From JAITWN01 sp034002745 (GTDB lineage Bacteria; Pseudomonadota; Gammaproteobacteria; SZUA-140), in the NCBI GenBank assembly GCA_034002745.1, contig JAVEZY010000010.1, positions 18,276 through 82,275 of the forward strand: DNA of 64,000 nt, in the 5' to 3' direction. The notes under the pieces were generated by a model. It was not told the DNA's origin. It ran no database searches and saw nothing but the letters and a program-made list of their open reading frames with translations. This document shows positions 8,712 through 17,107 of the stretch, piece by piece (within the stretch, counting starts at the first letter, position 1; every line of letters starts with the position of its first letter). Made by a program: the position numbers and the translations under genes.

Positions 8712-9523
8712 GGCGATCCCACCCCCACGACAGACGCGGAGCGCTCGATGAGTTCCGCAATCTCGCTGATTTCCTGGGTTCCCCAGAACGGCTCGCCGGA
8801 AACCGCCCGCGCTTCCACGATGCGGCCCTCGGCTGCCCAACTCTCGATCAGGCGGCGCGCGGCCGGAGAGATGTCCGGATTGGCGTCCGCGCTGACTTCG
8901 AGCCAGTGGACCGCCGCGCCAGTGTGCGCCGGCGGCGCGAGCCGCGCTCCGGCGAGCGCCGCCGCCATGCGCGGATGCAGCAGATATCCCGCCACTTCCA
9001 GCGCTTCGCCGCCGGCGAGCCGTTCACGCAATTCGCGGGTGGTTTCCTTGTTCCCGCCCATCATCGTCGCCGCCATGCGCAGACGCAGGAATTGCACCAG
9101 GTACTGCTCTCCGTCGATGACCGGTTGCCACCAGAGCATGCGCTCGATGTCGAGCGTCTGGCGCCGCGACAGCTCACTGAGCAGCAGGCATCCAGTACGC
9201 AGCCCCCACAGCGTGACACGCGCCTGATAGCGCTCCTGCAGCCATGCGGCCTGCCGGGAAAGATCGGCCAGCCAGAGTTCCCAGCGCGCATCACCGAAGT
9301 CGCCGGCACTGTCCCCGCAACCGAACTGATCGGGCACCAGCACGGCATAGCCGAGTTCGGCGAACCGGCGCGCCTGCAGCGCGACCATGCGCCGCGACTT
9401 GTTCAGCTCTTCGGCGAAAGGATGGGCATAGAGAATGGCGCCCCGCGCACTGCGTTCACGTGGCGGGTGCAACAGGTGGAAAAGCGGGCCCTGTTCCCCT
9501 TCCAGGTACCCCGCTTCCAGCAT
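8708..9523 (-). CDS. Hydrolase 2, exosortase A-associated (alpha/beta)
   Basis: A 271-residue alpha/beta hydrolase fold protein matching the XrtA-associated hydrolase 2 family (TIGR03101). The conserved N-terminal AHPFAEELNKSRRM and VLVPDQFGCGDSAGDF are present, but the nucleophile elbow reads WGLRTGCLL, so no Ser or Cys stands at the usual GxSxG centre. That suggests a non-hydrolytic or differently built active site and, as I recall, is a trait of the family. It starts one base into the ACP stop codon (TGATG) and ends in an ATGA overlap with hydrolase 1, so the three are co-translated. Confidence 0.88.
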   Translation of the reverse strand: MLEAGYLEGEQGPLFHLLHPPRERSARGAILYAHPFAEELNKSRRMVALQARRFAELGYAVLVPDQFGCGDSAGDFGDARWELWLADLSRQAAWLQERYQARVTLWGLRTGCLLLSELSRRQTLDIERMLWWQPVIDGEQYLVQFLRLRMAATMMGGNKETTRELRERLAGGEALEVAGYLLHPRMAAALAGARLAPPAHTGAAVHWLEVSADANPDISPAARRLIESWAAEGRIVEARAVSGEPFWGTQEISEIAELIERSASVVGVGSP

Positions 9524-9777
9524 CAGGCATCCCTGAGCTTGGCATCGATGAAATCGGTGAGGCTGCCCACGGTTTCGAAGGTTTCCGCACTGACCTCATC
9601 GTCTTCGATCACAATGCCGAAGCGTTCCTCGATCCCGGTCAACACCATGACCACCGCCATCGAGTCGAGTTCCGGCAGGTCTCCCAGCAATGGCGTCTCG
9701 CGCGTGAATGCGAGTCCGCGGCCGCCGAGGTTGAGCGTGCTGTCAAGAATGGCCTTGAGGTGATCGAAATTCGACAT
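9523..9777 (-). CDS. Acyl carrier protein, exosortase A-associated
   Basis: An 84-residue acidic, helical acyl carrier protein. Ser39 in ELDSMAVV is the expected phosphopantetheine attachment site, and the length and helix pattern (GIEERFGIVIEDDEV in helix 3) are standard. It would carry the acyl group made by the ligase at 2390-3979 or supply acyl groups to the exosortase-associated acyltransferases at 30476 and 31473; this link is inferred from co-location. It is the first gene of the operon with hydrolases 2 and 1 and the methyltransferase, and lies 110 bases from the divergent asparagine synthase homologue. Confidence 0.93.
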   Translation of the reverse strand: MSNFDHLKAILDSTLNLGGRGLAFTRETPLLGDLPELDSMAVVMVLTGIEERFGIVIEDDEVSAETFETVGSLTDFIDAKLRDA

Positions 9778-9799
9778 TGTTTATCCCTGATGGCTCCGT

Positions 9800-9821
9800 C
9801 CGGCGCCTTGCAGAGCGCCGG
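9800..9821. repeat. Inverted repeat in the ACP leader
   Basis: CCGGCGC at 9800-9806 is repeated inverted as GCGCCGG at 9815-9821 with an 8-base loop. It lies in the transcribed leader of the ACP operon, some 20 bases before its start codon, so it could form an RNA hairpin. No T-run follows on either strand, which argues against a terminator. Confidence 0.45.
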
Positions 9822-9843
9822 GACAGGAAAAAAAATTCTGGAA

Positions 9844-9852
9844 ATTATACCA
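9844..9852 (-). promoter_or_regulatory. Extended -10 promoter for the ACP operon
   Basis: On the minus strand the sequence reads TGGTATAAT, a perfect TATAAT with the TG of an extended -10 element. Transcription would begin near 9837, about 60 bases before the ACP start. The -35 region (TGCGTG at 17 bases) is poor, which fits extended -10 promoters. Confidence 0.55.
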
Positions 9853-9887
9853 TTGTGGACCTGATCCACGCACAGGAAGGTCGCAGG

Positions 9888-11720
9888 ATGGCAGGACTCC
9901 ATGGCTGGTATTGCCCGCGGGACGAAAACGGCGCCGGTACCGTCGCCGATGCCGGGGACCAGCCCGCCCGGCTCCGCACACGTGGCGGATGCCTGGCGAG
10001 TGATGGCTGGACCGCGAGTGACGACGAAGGCCGCATCGCGGCGCTTGCCGGCCACCCGGTGTGGATCGATGCCGGCCTCGAAGCGCTGGCCCGCGAACGC
10101 GGCCATGGCCAGGCCCTGCTCACTGCCTGGAGCCGTCACGGCGATCGCCTGTTCGAGAAACTCGGCGGCGACTTCGTGCTCGCGGTCATCGATCCCGTCA
10201 AGCGACGCTGCATCACCGGCATCGATCGTATCGGTCAGCAGGCCTTGCATTTCGCCCGGCTTCCGGGCGGGGTGGTCTTCGGCAGTTCCGCTGCGGAAGT
10301 CCTGCGCCACCCGGCAATCGCGCGCCGCATAAATCCTGACGGCATCTATCACTACGTTTTCTATCACATGATACCGGCGCCGGTGAGCGCATGGGCGGGA
10401 CTGGAAAAGCTGCAGGGCGCGCAGCGCCTGAGCATCGGCGACACCGTGACCGTCGATCGCTGGTGGCAGCCCCGTTTCGAGGAGCCCGCAGTCGCGGACG
10501 CGGATGAGCTCGGCGCGGAACTGCGCCAGCGACTGGGCGACGCGGTGCAGCGGCTGCAGAGGGAACCCGCGACCGGCGCATTCCTGAGCGGCGGACTCGA
10601 CAGCTCCACCGTCGCCGGCATGCTAGCGCAAGCCCGCCCCGGGGCCGCGGACACTTTCAGCATCGGCTTTGCGGCGGAAGGCTACGACGAGATGGATTAC
10701 GCCCGCATGGCGGTGCGCCATTTCGGGACGCGCGCGCACGAGTACTACGTCACCGCGGATGATGTGGTCGACGCCGTGCCGCGCCTCGCTGCGGCCTACG
10801 ACGAGCCCTTCGGCAATTCCTCCGCCCTGCCGGCCTGGTTCTGCGCGCGCATGGCGGCGGATGCGGGCATCACGCGGCTGCTGGCCGGCGACGGCGGCGA
10901 CGAACTCTTCGCCGGCAACGAGCGCTACCTGAAACAGCGCGTCTTTGAATTCTGGGGTCGCATACCCGGCCCGCTGCGTCGCTCCATCCTCGAACCGCTG
11001 TTCACCAGCCTGCCATCCGGCACGCCGCTCCTCGGCAAGGCGCGCAGCTATGTCGAACAGGCCCGCGTTCCCCTGCCCGAGCGCCTGCACAGCTACAACT
11101 TCCTGCGCCGCATCGCCGCCGAGGAGATGTTCGACCCGGACTTTCTCGCCGCGGTGGATGCGGATGCGCCCTTGCGGGTGATGAAGGAAATCTATCATCG
11201 CCCCGAGGACGCCTCCACGCTGAACCGCATGATGTATCTCGACTGGCAGCAGACGCTCGCCGACAACGATCTGCGCAAGGTCATCGGAACGTGCCAGCTG
11301 GCGGGCGTCGACGTCGTATTCCCGATGCTGGATGACGGTCTGATCGAATTCTCCTGCCGCGTCCCTTCACGTCTCAAGCTGACGAAGAACCGCCTGCGGC
11401 ACTTCTACAAGGAATCAATGAACGGATTCCTGCCCCCGCAGATCATCGACAAGCGCAAGCATGGTTTCGGCCTGCCGTTCGGGCCATGGATGCGCGAGCA
11501 CCGTCCCCTGCGGGAGCTCGCCTATGACAGTCTGTCGCGCCTGAAGACCCGCGGCCAGCTCAGACCCGAATTCATCGACCGCCTGATCGCGCTGCACCGC
11601 GACCAGCACGCCGCCTACTACGGCGAACTGATCTGGATCCTGATGGTGCTCGAGCTATGGCTGAGCGCGCATGCTCCCGCCCTCGCCGCGCCCGAACAGC
11701 CGTCGCGCCAGATGGCGTAA
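9888..11720 (+). CDS. Asparagine synthase homologue lacking the N-terminal Cys
   Basis: A 610-residue protein with the two-domain layout of class II asparagine synthases. The synthetase domain is intact: the ATP pyrophosphatase loop SGGLDSS is at residues 234-240, and DYARMAVRHFGT, LLAGDGGDELFAGNERY and KHGFGLPFGPWM follow. The glutaminase domain begins MAGLHGWYCP where active enzymes begin with Met-Cys-Gly, so the nucleophilic Cys2 is Ala. It should therefore not use glutamine and may take ammonia or another amine. I start at the ATG at 9888 because GGAAGG precedes it and this start aligns with the family. It overlaps the convergent ATP-grasp gene by 66 bases. Its substrate may be a product of the neighbouring ligase/ACP genes. 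Confidence 0.88.
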   Translation: MAGLHGWYCPRDENGAGTVADAGDQPARLRTRGGCLASDGWTASDDEGRIAALAGHPVWIDAGLEALARERGHGQALLTAWSRHGDRLFEKLGGDFVLAVIDPVKRRCITGIDRIGQQALHFARLPGGVVFGSSAAEVLRHPAIARRINPDGIYHYVFYHMIPAPVSAWAGLEKLQGAQRLSIGDTVTVDRWWQPRFEEPAVADADELGAELRQRLGDAVQRLQREPATGAFLSGGLDSSTVAGMLAQARPGAADTFSIGFAAEGYDEMDYARMAVRHFGTRAHEYYVTADDVVDAVPRLAAAYDEPFGNSSALPAWFCARMAADAGITRLLAGDGGDELFAGNERYLKQRVFEFWGRIPGPLRRSILEPLFTSLPSGTPLLGKARSYVEQARVPLPERLHSYNFLRRIAAEEMFDPDFLAAVDADAPLRVMKEIYHRPEDASTLNRMMYLDWQQTLADNDLRKVIGTCQLAGVDVVFPMLDDGLIEFSCRVPSRLKLTKNRLRHFYKESMNGFLPPQIIDKRKHGFGLPFGPWMREHRPLRELAYDSLSRLKTRGQLRPEFIDRLIALHRDQHAAYYGELIWILMVLELWLSAHAPALAAPEQPSRQMA

Positions 11721-12914
11721 TTCCGCGACGAAGGGCATGGGGTCGGTCCAGGAAAATACGTAATAGCGGCTGCGCGGATCGATCAGGAACACCACGAAAC
11801 CCGCCAGCTCCGACAGCCGGTCAAAGCGCAGGCTGCGGTCCTGGATCAGCTCGGGATGGCGAAGCAGCCGCCACAGGCGTTTCAAATCCGGCAACAGGAA
11901 CTTGCATCGCACTCCGGAACGATAGGAATCCGCATCGTTCACCTCGATACCCCGCCCCATCAGGTTATACAGCAACCAGGGGAAGCGGGCTCCGGCATGC
12001 CACGCGAGCGGCATGCTTCCCCAGAAGCGGCCATTGATCTCCATCAGCGTGGCGCGCCGGCTTTCACGATCGAAGCGGTACTCGACCATGGCCTGGCCTT
12101 CCCAGCCGATTTCCCGCAACAGCGCTTCCGAACGCGCCATCAGGCTGGCGTTCTCCTCCGGCGCCAGGCTCTCGCACAGCGTCGAGTAGCCTCCCTCGGG
12201 AGGCCACTCATGCAATCGCAGATGCTGGAACCGCAGCACCGCTGCCCCCCGATGCATGTAGAACATCTGACCGAGGCCGACGCCCGGACAGTATTCCTGC
12301 ACCAGCGGGTAGCGACCGAGCGGGCGATAGCGGGCCAGAGCGGCTTCGAGGCTGGCAAGATCGTGACAGTATTCGGCCTTGAGAAAGGCGATCCCGTGCT
12401 GGCGGAGCAAAGGCGTCGCCTCGAGCGGAGCTGACCATTTCAGCACCACCGGGAAGCGGATCGCTTCATCACCGGCATCCGGCCGCCCCTCTGCATCCAC
12501 CGCGATGGTGCGCGGCACGGCGATCCCCAGCCGCTCGGCGATGGCATAGATCCTCGCCTTGTCGAGCACCAGCGCCATGGTGTCCGGCGAGGGAATCAGC
12601 GGCACGAGGCCAGTCAGACGCGGGCGCACCTCATGCAGGAACGAAATATCGCGCTCGGACACGGTCATCAGGAATCGCGCATCCTGTTCAGAGGCAATCC
12701 GGTTGAGCAGGTCGATCAACGCCTGATCGCGTTCGCGATGAACGTGGGCAGTGCGAACGTAACGGGAATGCAGTCCCACGGCCGCGCTGGTGCGTCCGAT
12801 GGCATGGACCGGCACACCACCCCTGCCCAGATCGCGGATGACCGCCAGGCCGATCTGGGAATCCGCCCCCAGCACGATGACGCCCGGCATCTCCGCGCGG
12901 ACGACAGCGCTCAT
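11655..12914 (-). CDS. ATP-grasp carboxylate-amine ligase-like protein
   Basis: A 419-residue protein with an N-terminal Rossmann-type domain (VIVLGADSQIGLAVIRDLG) and an ATP-grasp core: FPVVLKWSAP binds ATP, PLVQEYCPGVGLGQMFYMH follows, and VEYRFDRESRRATLMEINGR with FWGSMPLA forms the metal and substrate end. The last 80 residues are basic and may contact membranes. It is the final gene of the 16-gene XrtA operon and starts in an ATGA overlap with the PHP gene. Ligases of this type in polysaccharide loci may add amino acids or similar groups to sugars, but no substrate can be read from the sequence. Its 3' end overlaps the asparagine synthase homologue tail to tail. Confidence 0.85.
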   Translation of the reverse strand: MSAVVRAEMPGVIVLGADSQIGLAVIRDLGRGGVPVHAIGRTSAAVGLHSRYVRTAHVHRERDQALIDLLNRIASEQDARFLMTVSERDISFLHEVRPRLTGLVPLIPSPDTMALVLDKARIYAIAERLGIAVPRTIAVDAEGRPDAGDEAIRFPVVLKWSAPLEATPLLRQHGIAFLKAEYCHDLASLEAALARYRPLGRYPLVQEYCPGVGLGQMFYMHRGAAVLRFQHLRLHEWPPEGGYSTLCESLAPEENASLMARSEALLREIGWEGQAMVEYRFDRESRRATLMEINGRFWGSMPLAWHAGARFPWLLYNLMGRGIEVNDADSYRSGVRCKFLLPDLKRLWRLLRHPELIQDRSLRFDRLSELAGFVVFLIDPRSRYYVFSWTDPMPFVAELRHLARRLFGRGEGGSMRAQP

Positions 12915-13744
12915 GCGCCCTCCATTCCCTTGCGCAGCAGCCTCCGGATGATGCCCGGCATGCGGAATCCCGCATCGGCCATCGCCTTGTTGACCCGATG
13001 GGCGACGTCCATGACATGAATGCGCAGGCGCAGCCAGCCACGCTCGACCGCGCCGATGTCGGCAAGCTTCCGCCCGCCCAGCCAGAGATCGAAGGCGCCG
13101 CTTCGTATGGCGCCGAGCACGGCGTCGCGCGTGAGGGGAACCTGATCATGCAGGGCGAGGTGCGCGCCCGAATACTGCTTCTGGGAATGGAAGTCCATGC
13201 CCGCTACGCCTACCGCATGAGGACGCTGCCTTCGGATCTGCGCCAGCAGGCGCTCGCTCTGAGGACGGAGATAATGCCGGCCGTCATGCTTGGTGTTCAG
13301 CACCTCCACGCCGTCGCACAGATCGATCAGCCACTGCGGATAGCAATAGCGGGCCTTGATGGGATGCGAGAATATGCACAGCTCGGCATGCGGATGCAGA
13401 CTGTCGAACATGCTGCGATGACTGGAGAAATCGACCTGCGCCGGGCTGACGCCGAGAAAGTAGATCTTGAAGTAGTCCATCTCGATGCCCGGAACGAACA
13501 GGAACTCACTGTCGGAGTGCGCTTCGCAGGCGGCGAGGATGCCATCGATCTTCTCCTGATCGAGATACTCGATGTGCTCGGTCATGCAGGCGAACCTGAG
13601 CCCCTTGCCCAGAAAGTACTCCCGCAGCTGCGCGTACGACAGCCGGGCATCGAAGGAATGTTCGCTGTGACAATGCACGATTCCGCGAACGATGTCTTTC
13701 TGATCCATGTGTTCCGTCTCCGTGCCAGAATCCGCCGTCACCAC
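12911..13744 (-). CDS. PHP-domain metallohydrolase
   Basis: A 277-residue PHP-family protein. Metal ligands typical of the fold are visible in order: HCHSEHSFD, MTEHIEY, PGIEMDY, FSHPIKARY and GMDFHSQ. The family includes phosphoesterases such as histidinol phosphatase and tyrosine phosphatases of capsule systems (CpsB/Wzb-like), so a phosphatase role in polysaccharide synthesis is possible. The GTG at 13744 overlaps the stop of the upstream deacetylase (GTGA); the ATG at 13708, preceded by GGAG nine bases away, is an equally good alternative. No signal peptide is present, so it acts in the cytoplasm. Confidence 0.85.
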   Translation of the reverse strand: MVTADSGTETEHMDQKDIVRGIVHCHSEHSFDARLSYAQLREYFLGKGLRFACMTEHIEYLDQEKIDGILAACEAHSDSEFLFVPGIEMDYFKIYFLGVSPAQVDFSSHRSMFDSLHPHAELCIFSHPIKARYCYPQWLIDLCDGVEVLNTKHDGRHYLRPQSERLLAQIRRQRPHAVGVAGMDFHSQKQYSGAHLALHDQVPLTRDAVLGAIRSGAFDLWLGGRKLADIGAVERGWLRLRIHVMDVAHRVNKAMADAGFRMPGIIRRLLRKGMEGA

Positions 13745-14766
13745 CAGACGATCGCATCATTGATTCGATTGATCATCATCCGCCCGAGCGAATGCAGCGG
13801 AGATACGGACAATAGCGCGTTTTTATCCTCGACGCCTGCTTGGGCCGGTGCTTCGCCGATGCATGCAAACGAAAACCCCGGATCATTGGCGATGAAGTGA
13901 CACAGACGCTCCAGCCGGTCACGGGTAATGCGGTTCGGATAGAGGCGCTGATAACTGATGTCCCGGTGCTTCACGAACTCGAACGGATGAGTCAGGATCA
14001 CGATGTCGCGCATTCCGGTCGCGCGCGCCTGGCGCAAGAGGGAACGCACTTCCGGCCAGGAGCTTCCCGTCACCGTCAGCGACTTGTGACGTACCCTGCC
14101 GGGAATGCCACGATCCAGATAGCTGGTAACGGGGATCTCCACCACCTCACCGACGCGGTGCCGGCCGGCGTAAAGCCGCAGCTCCGGTTCGGATGGTCGA
14201 TAGATGCCAACGCCCACATTCGAAGCGATGGTCATCCCGCATGCGCGCATCGCCTCATACACCCGCCGCGATACCCTCAGGCCACCGGTACGCAGCGCGT
14301 TCGGCGCAGGCAGGGCCCAGCGGCCGAACGTCTCGATGCCGCTGCGGATCAGACGCTCCATCTCCTGCTGAGCACGCAGGCAGATATCATCGTTCGGGGG
14401 TTCATGCCTGAGCCGGCCGGCCCAATCGGCAGATTCGAAATAGGCCCAGCACGGGTGCAGATGAAGCTGCACATCATGGCCGGCTCGATGCAACCCGCGC
14501 GCGATCTCTCCCATGGGTTCGTCGCCGAAATAGTGGGTGTTCAGCGTCTCGACAAAAAATGTTGCACGCGCTCCGTGCCGGCCCAGGGTCTCGAGCAGAT
14601 GACCGAGCCCTGCCGAACGCCCTTCGATGTTGCAGTAAACCGCCTGCGGCCCGACCGGCCTGTTGGCCTGCGGATCATCGAAGGCACCGGCGATGCTGAA
14701 TTCGGTATCGACGCTGATGTAAACACGCGTCACGCCATCCTGTTCCCGTTCGCTCGCGCCGTTCAC
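13738..14766 (-). CDS. Polysaccharide deacetylase-like protein, divergent
   Basis: A 342-residue protein with a NodB-like fold: YISVDTEFSIAG at the metal-binding first strand, ATFFVETLNTHYFG, HDVQLHLHPCWAYF with paired histidines, and a late ILTHPFEF motif. The usual TFDDG is replaced by SVDTE, a form seen in DUF-type relatives of polysaccharide deacetylases. It lacks a signal peptide, so it may act on cytoplasmic or lipid-linked sugars. It starts with GTG in a GTGA overlap with the deacetylase gene upstream and ends overlapping the PHP gene. Two deacetylase-like genes in a row suggest two separate N- or O-deacetylation steps. Confidence 0.82.
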   Translation of the reverse strand: MNGASEREQDGVTRVYISVDTEFSIAGAFDDPQANRPVGPQAVYCNIEGRSAGLGHLLETLGRHGARATFFVETLNTHYFGDEPMGEIARGLHRAGHDVQLHLHPCWAYFESADWAGRLRHEPPNDDICLRAQQEMERLIRSGIETFGRWALPAPNALRTGGLRVSRRVYEAMRACGMTIASNVGVGIYRPSEPELRLYAGRHRVGEVVEIPVTSYLDRGIPGRVRHKSLTVTGSSWPEVRSLLRQARATGMRDIVILTHPFEFVKHRDISYQRLYPNRITRDRLERLCHFIANDPGFSFACIGEAPAQAGVEDKNALLSVSPLHSLGRMMINRINDAIVWW

Positions 14767-15725
14767 GCCGGACTCCGCAGATTGCGCGCCAGCCGTAACC
14801 CGAACCGGAACTCGCCGCGGTCCCAGGGCGTGAAACGCGGCAGCTGGTACGGATCACTGATCCCGCTCGCGCTGCCCCAGGAGGTCGACACCGCGGCGGA
14901 GAAGCCGAGCTCGCGCGCCATCGCCGCATGCTCCGGCAGGTAATCCTTGCCGGGCCGGCCATTGGGATAGGCAAAAAGGCGCACCGGCCGGTTCAGCAGA
15001 CGCTCGAGCGCCTCCTTCCCCTGGCGCATCTCGCGCCGGGCTTCCTCTGCTTGGCACCGCGCCAGGATGGGATGATTCACCGTATGACCGCCGATCTCCA
15101 TGCCGCTTTGCGACAGCTCGCGCAGCTGCGTGGTGCTCATCATCAGATCGTTGGGAGGCGCGATGCCGAGCGTTCCGGCAAACCGTTCCGCCCACTCGTG
15201 CCGCTCTCGCGCATCGAAATACTTGCAGCGCGCCACCAGATCGCGGATCAGCGCCGCGCGGTCGTTCACGCTGCCGATGCGGCGCAGGCCGAGGCCTGCG
15301 AAGCGCAGGTCATGCTCGCCCTCGGGCAGCCTGCGCACGGTCTCGATCAGCGTGTCATTGAACATGCGCCCGCCATCGAGGTATCCGGTGGCAATGAAGA
15401 AGGTCGCCGGCACACCCTCTTCGCGCAGGATGGGCAGCGCCTGGGTGACATTGTCGGCGTAGCCGTCATCGAAGGTCACACAGGCCGCGCGCGCGGGCAG
15501 CGTTCCCGCGCGCAGCCGATCCACGGCCTCGGCAAGCGGCAGGGGATTGAAGCTGCGCGCAAGCAGGCGCATCTGCATGCGGAAGGAAGCCGCGTCCGGA
15601 TCGCCGGAAAGGAGCGGATCCGGCTCGGGCAGCACCCGATGGTAGATGAGGATGCTGAGCCGGGCCTTGGTTCCGGCCGGCGAGAGCAGCGACAGGAGGG
15701 GAGCAAGCACCACGCGCGACATCAT
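14763..15725 (-). CDS. Polysaccharide deacetylase (NodB family)
   Basis: A 320-residue NodB-type carbohydrate esterase. Motif 1 is VTFDDGYADN with the two aspartates, motif 2 is EIGGHTVNHPIL with the metal-binding histidines, and ILIYHRVLPEPD and ATFFIATGYLDGG are also typical. It should remove acetyl groups from amino sugars of the polymer or its lipid-linked precursor. The N-terminus (MMSRVVLAPLLSLLSPAG) is mildly hydrophobic but has no clear signal cleavage site. It starts in an overlap with the CapK-like gene stop (ATGATG) and is coupled to the next deacetylase. Confidence 0.9.
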   Translation of the reverse strand: MMSRVVLAPLLSLLSPAGTKARLSILIYHRVLPEPDPLLSGDPDAASFRMQMRLLARSFNPLPLAEAVDRLRAGTLPARAACVTFDDGYADNVTQALPILREEGVPATFFIATGYLDGGRMFNDTLIETVRRLPEGEHDLRFAGLGLRRIGSVNDRAALIRDLVARCKYFDARERHEWAERFAGTLGIAPPNDLMMSTTQLRELSQSGMEIGGHTVNHPILARCQAEEARREMRQGKEALERLLNRPVRLFAYPNGRPGKDYLPEHAAMARELGFSAAVSTSWGSASGISDPYQLPRFTPWDRGEFRFGLRLARNLRSPA

Positions 15726-17107
15726 GCCTGCGCATCCTCCCGATCCGGCCAGGAGATGTCTTCCCGGATGCGGCAGACCACATGCCTGAACTTGCCATTC
15801 GCCTCGGGCGGAATGTGCGCCACCGGATGCAACTGGACACGCACGCCATCACCCAGATAGCGGCGCGCGATATCTTCCAGCGCCGGAGCGAATCCGGCCG
15901 GTGGATCGCCATCGAACACCACCGCGACGTCGAGCCGGTCCCGGGCCGATTGCTCGATCCGATACGCGCGCAACCCGGCGGTATCGCGCATCAGGTAATT
16001 GAAGACACTGCCATGCACCCGCATGCCGTCCCGTCCCAGCAGCGTATCATTGGCGCGGCCAGCCAGCGCGCGCAAACGGGGCAGCCCCCTGCCGCAGCCG
16101 CAGACTCCCGGTTCCAGCGCCCCCCTGTCTCCCGTCCGGTAGCGGATGAAGGGAAACTCGGGGCCGCACAGATTGGTCACCACGATGTCTCCGGTTTCTC
16201 CGGCCGGAACGGGCGCGCCATCATCGTCCAGGATTTCCACCATCAACTCCTCGGCCGTGATGTGCCAGCCGCCCTCCGGACATTCACGCGCGATGAAGCC
16301 GGCGTCGCGCGCGCCATATTCGTTGGCCACGCCGCAACCGAATGCCTCGGCGATGATCCGTCGCCATTGCGGCTGCAATACCTCGGCGGTGGTGAATGCC
16401 ACCCTGACACCGAATGCCGCCGGGGGCAGACCACGCTCGCGCGCGCGCCAGGCGAGTCGCGCGAGCACCGAGGGATATCCGAACAGCATGCGCGGCCGGA
16501 AAGATCGCATCTGCTCGAGCACGCGATCCAGTCCGGCATCGTCCAGCGCGGCGCCGGGCACCAGGCGGCTGCGGAACAGGCGATCGCGCCAGACGCGCAA
16601 GCGGTCCTGGGCCGCATTTTCGATCGTCGAACCCCACACCACCAGTTCGCGATCGCCGATATCCACGTCCCACCAGCGCATGGCACGCCATTTCGCGGCC
16701 ACATCCATGGCAATGCGCCCTCTTCCCAGGGCGAAGCGCAGCGGCTCCCCCGACGATCCGCTGGTGCTCTGCTCGACCAGCGTGCCTGCGGCTTCGCTGC
16801 GCCAGCGGTCTCCTGCGGAGCGGATGAGCGCCTTGTCGGTGACCGGCAGACGGGCGAGATCATCCTCGGTGCGGAAGTCCTCGGCCGCCAGTCCCTCGGC
16901 GCGGAACAGCTCGCGATACCAGGGAACCCGAGTCGAAACCTCGGCCAGCAGGCTGCGCAGGCGTTCGAGCTGCAGGGCGCGCAGCCCTTCGGGAGACCAC
17001 CACTGGCTGCGCTCCAGTTCGCGCCGGATACGCACGGTGTCGTGGCCCTTGACGCGCTCGTGCAAGGGGAACAACGCATTCGCCGCCAGCCGCGTATAGA
17101 AGCTCAT
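15722..17107 (-). CDS. CapK/phenylacetate-CoA ligase-like adenylating enzyme
   Basis: A 461-residue member of the CapK group of adenylate-forming proteins, related to phenylacetate-CoA ligase. The nucleotide loop is STSGSSGEPLRF (about residue 114 on), ANEYGARDAGFIA gives the core A5-like motif, and IRYRTGDRGALEPG the A7/A8 region. CapK proteins occur in capsule and exopolysaccharide loci and probably activate a carboxylate for transfer to the polymer, although the reaction is not settled. The start ATG overlaps the stop of the glycosyltransferase gene by four bases (ATGA), and the gene overlaps the deacetylase in the same way. Confidence 0.88.
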   Translation of the reverse strand: MSFYTRLAANALFPLHERVKGHDTVRIRRELERSQWWSPEGLRALQLERLRSLLAEVSTRVPWYRELFRAEGLAAEDFRTEDDLARLPVTDKALIRSAGDRWRSEAAGTLVEQSTSGSSGEPLRFALGRGRIAMDVAAKWRAMRWWDVDIGDRELVVWGSTIENAAQDRLRVWRDRLFRSRLVPGAALDDAGLDRVLEQMRSFRPRMLFGYPSVLARLAWRARERGLPPAAFGVRVAFTTAEVLQPQWRRIIAEAFGCGVANEYGARDAGFIARECPEGGWHITAEELMVEILDDDGAPVPAGETGDIVVTNLCGPEFPFIRYRTGDRGALEPGVCGCGRGLPRLRALAGRANDTLLGRDGMRVHGSVFNYLMRDTAGLRAYRIEQSARDRLDVAVVFDGDPPAGFAPALEDIARRYLGDGVRVQLHPVAHIPPEANGKFRHVVCRIREDISWPDREDAQA

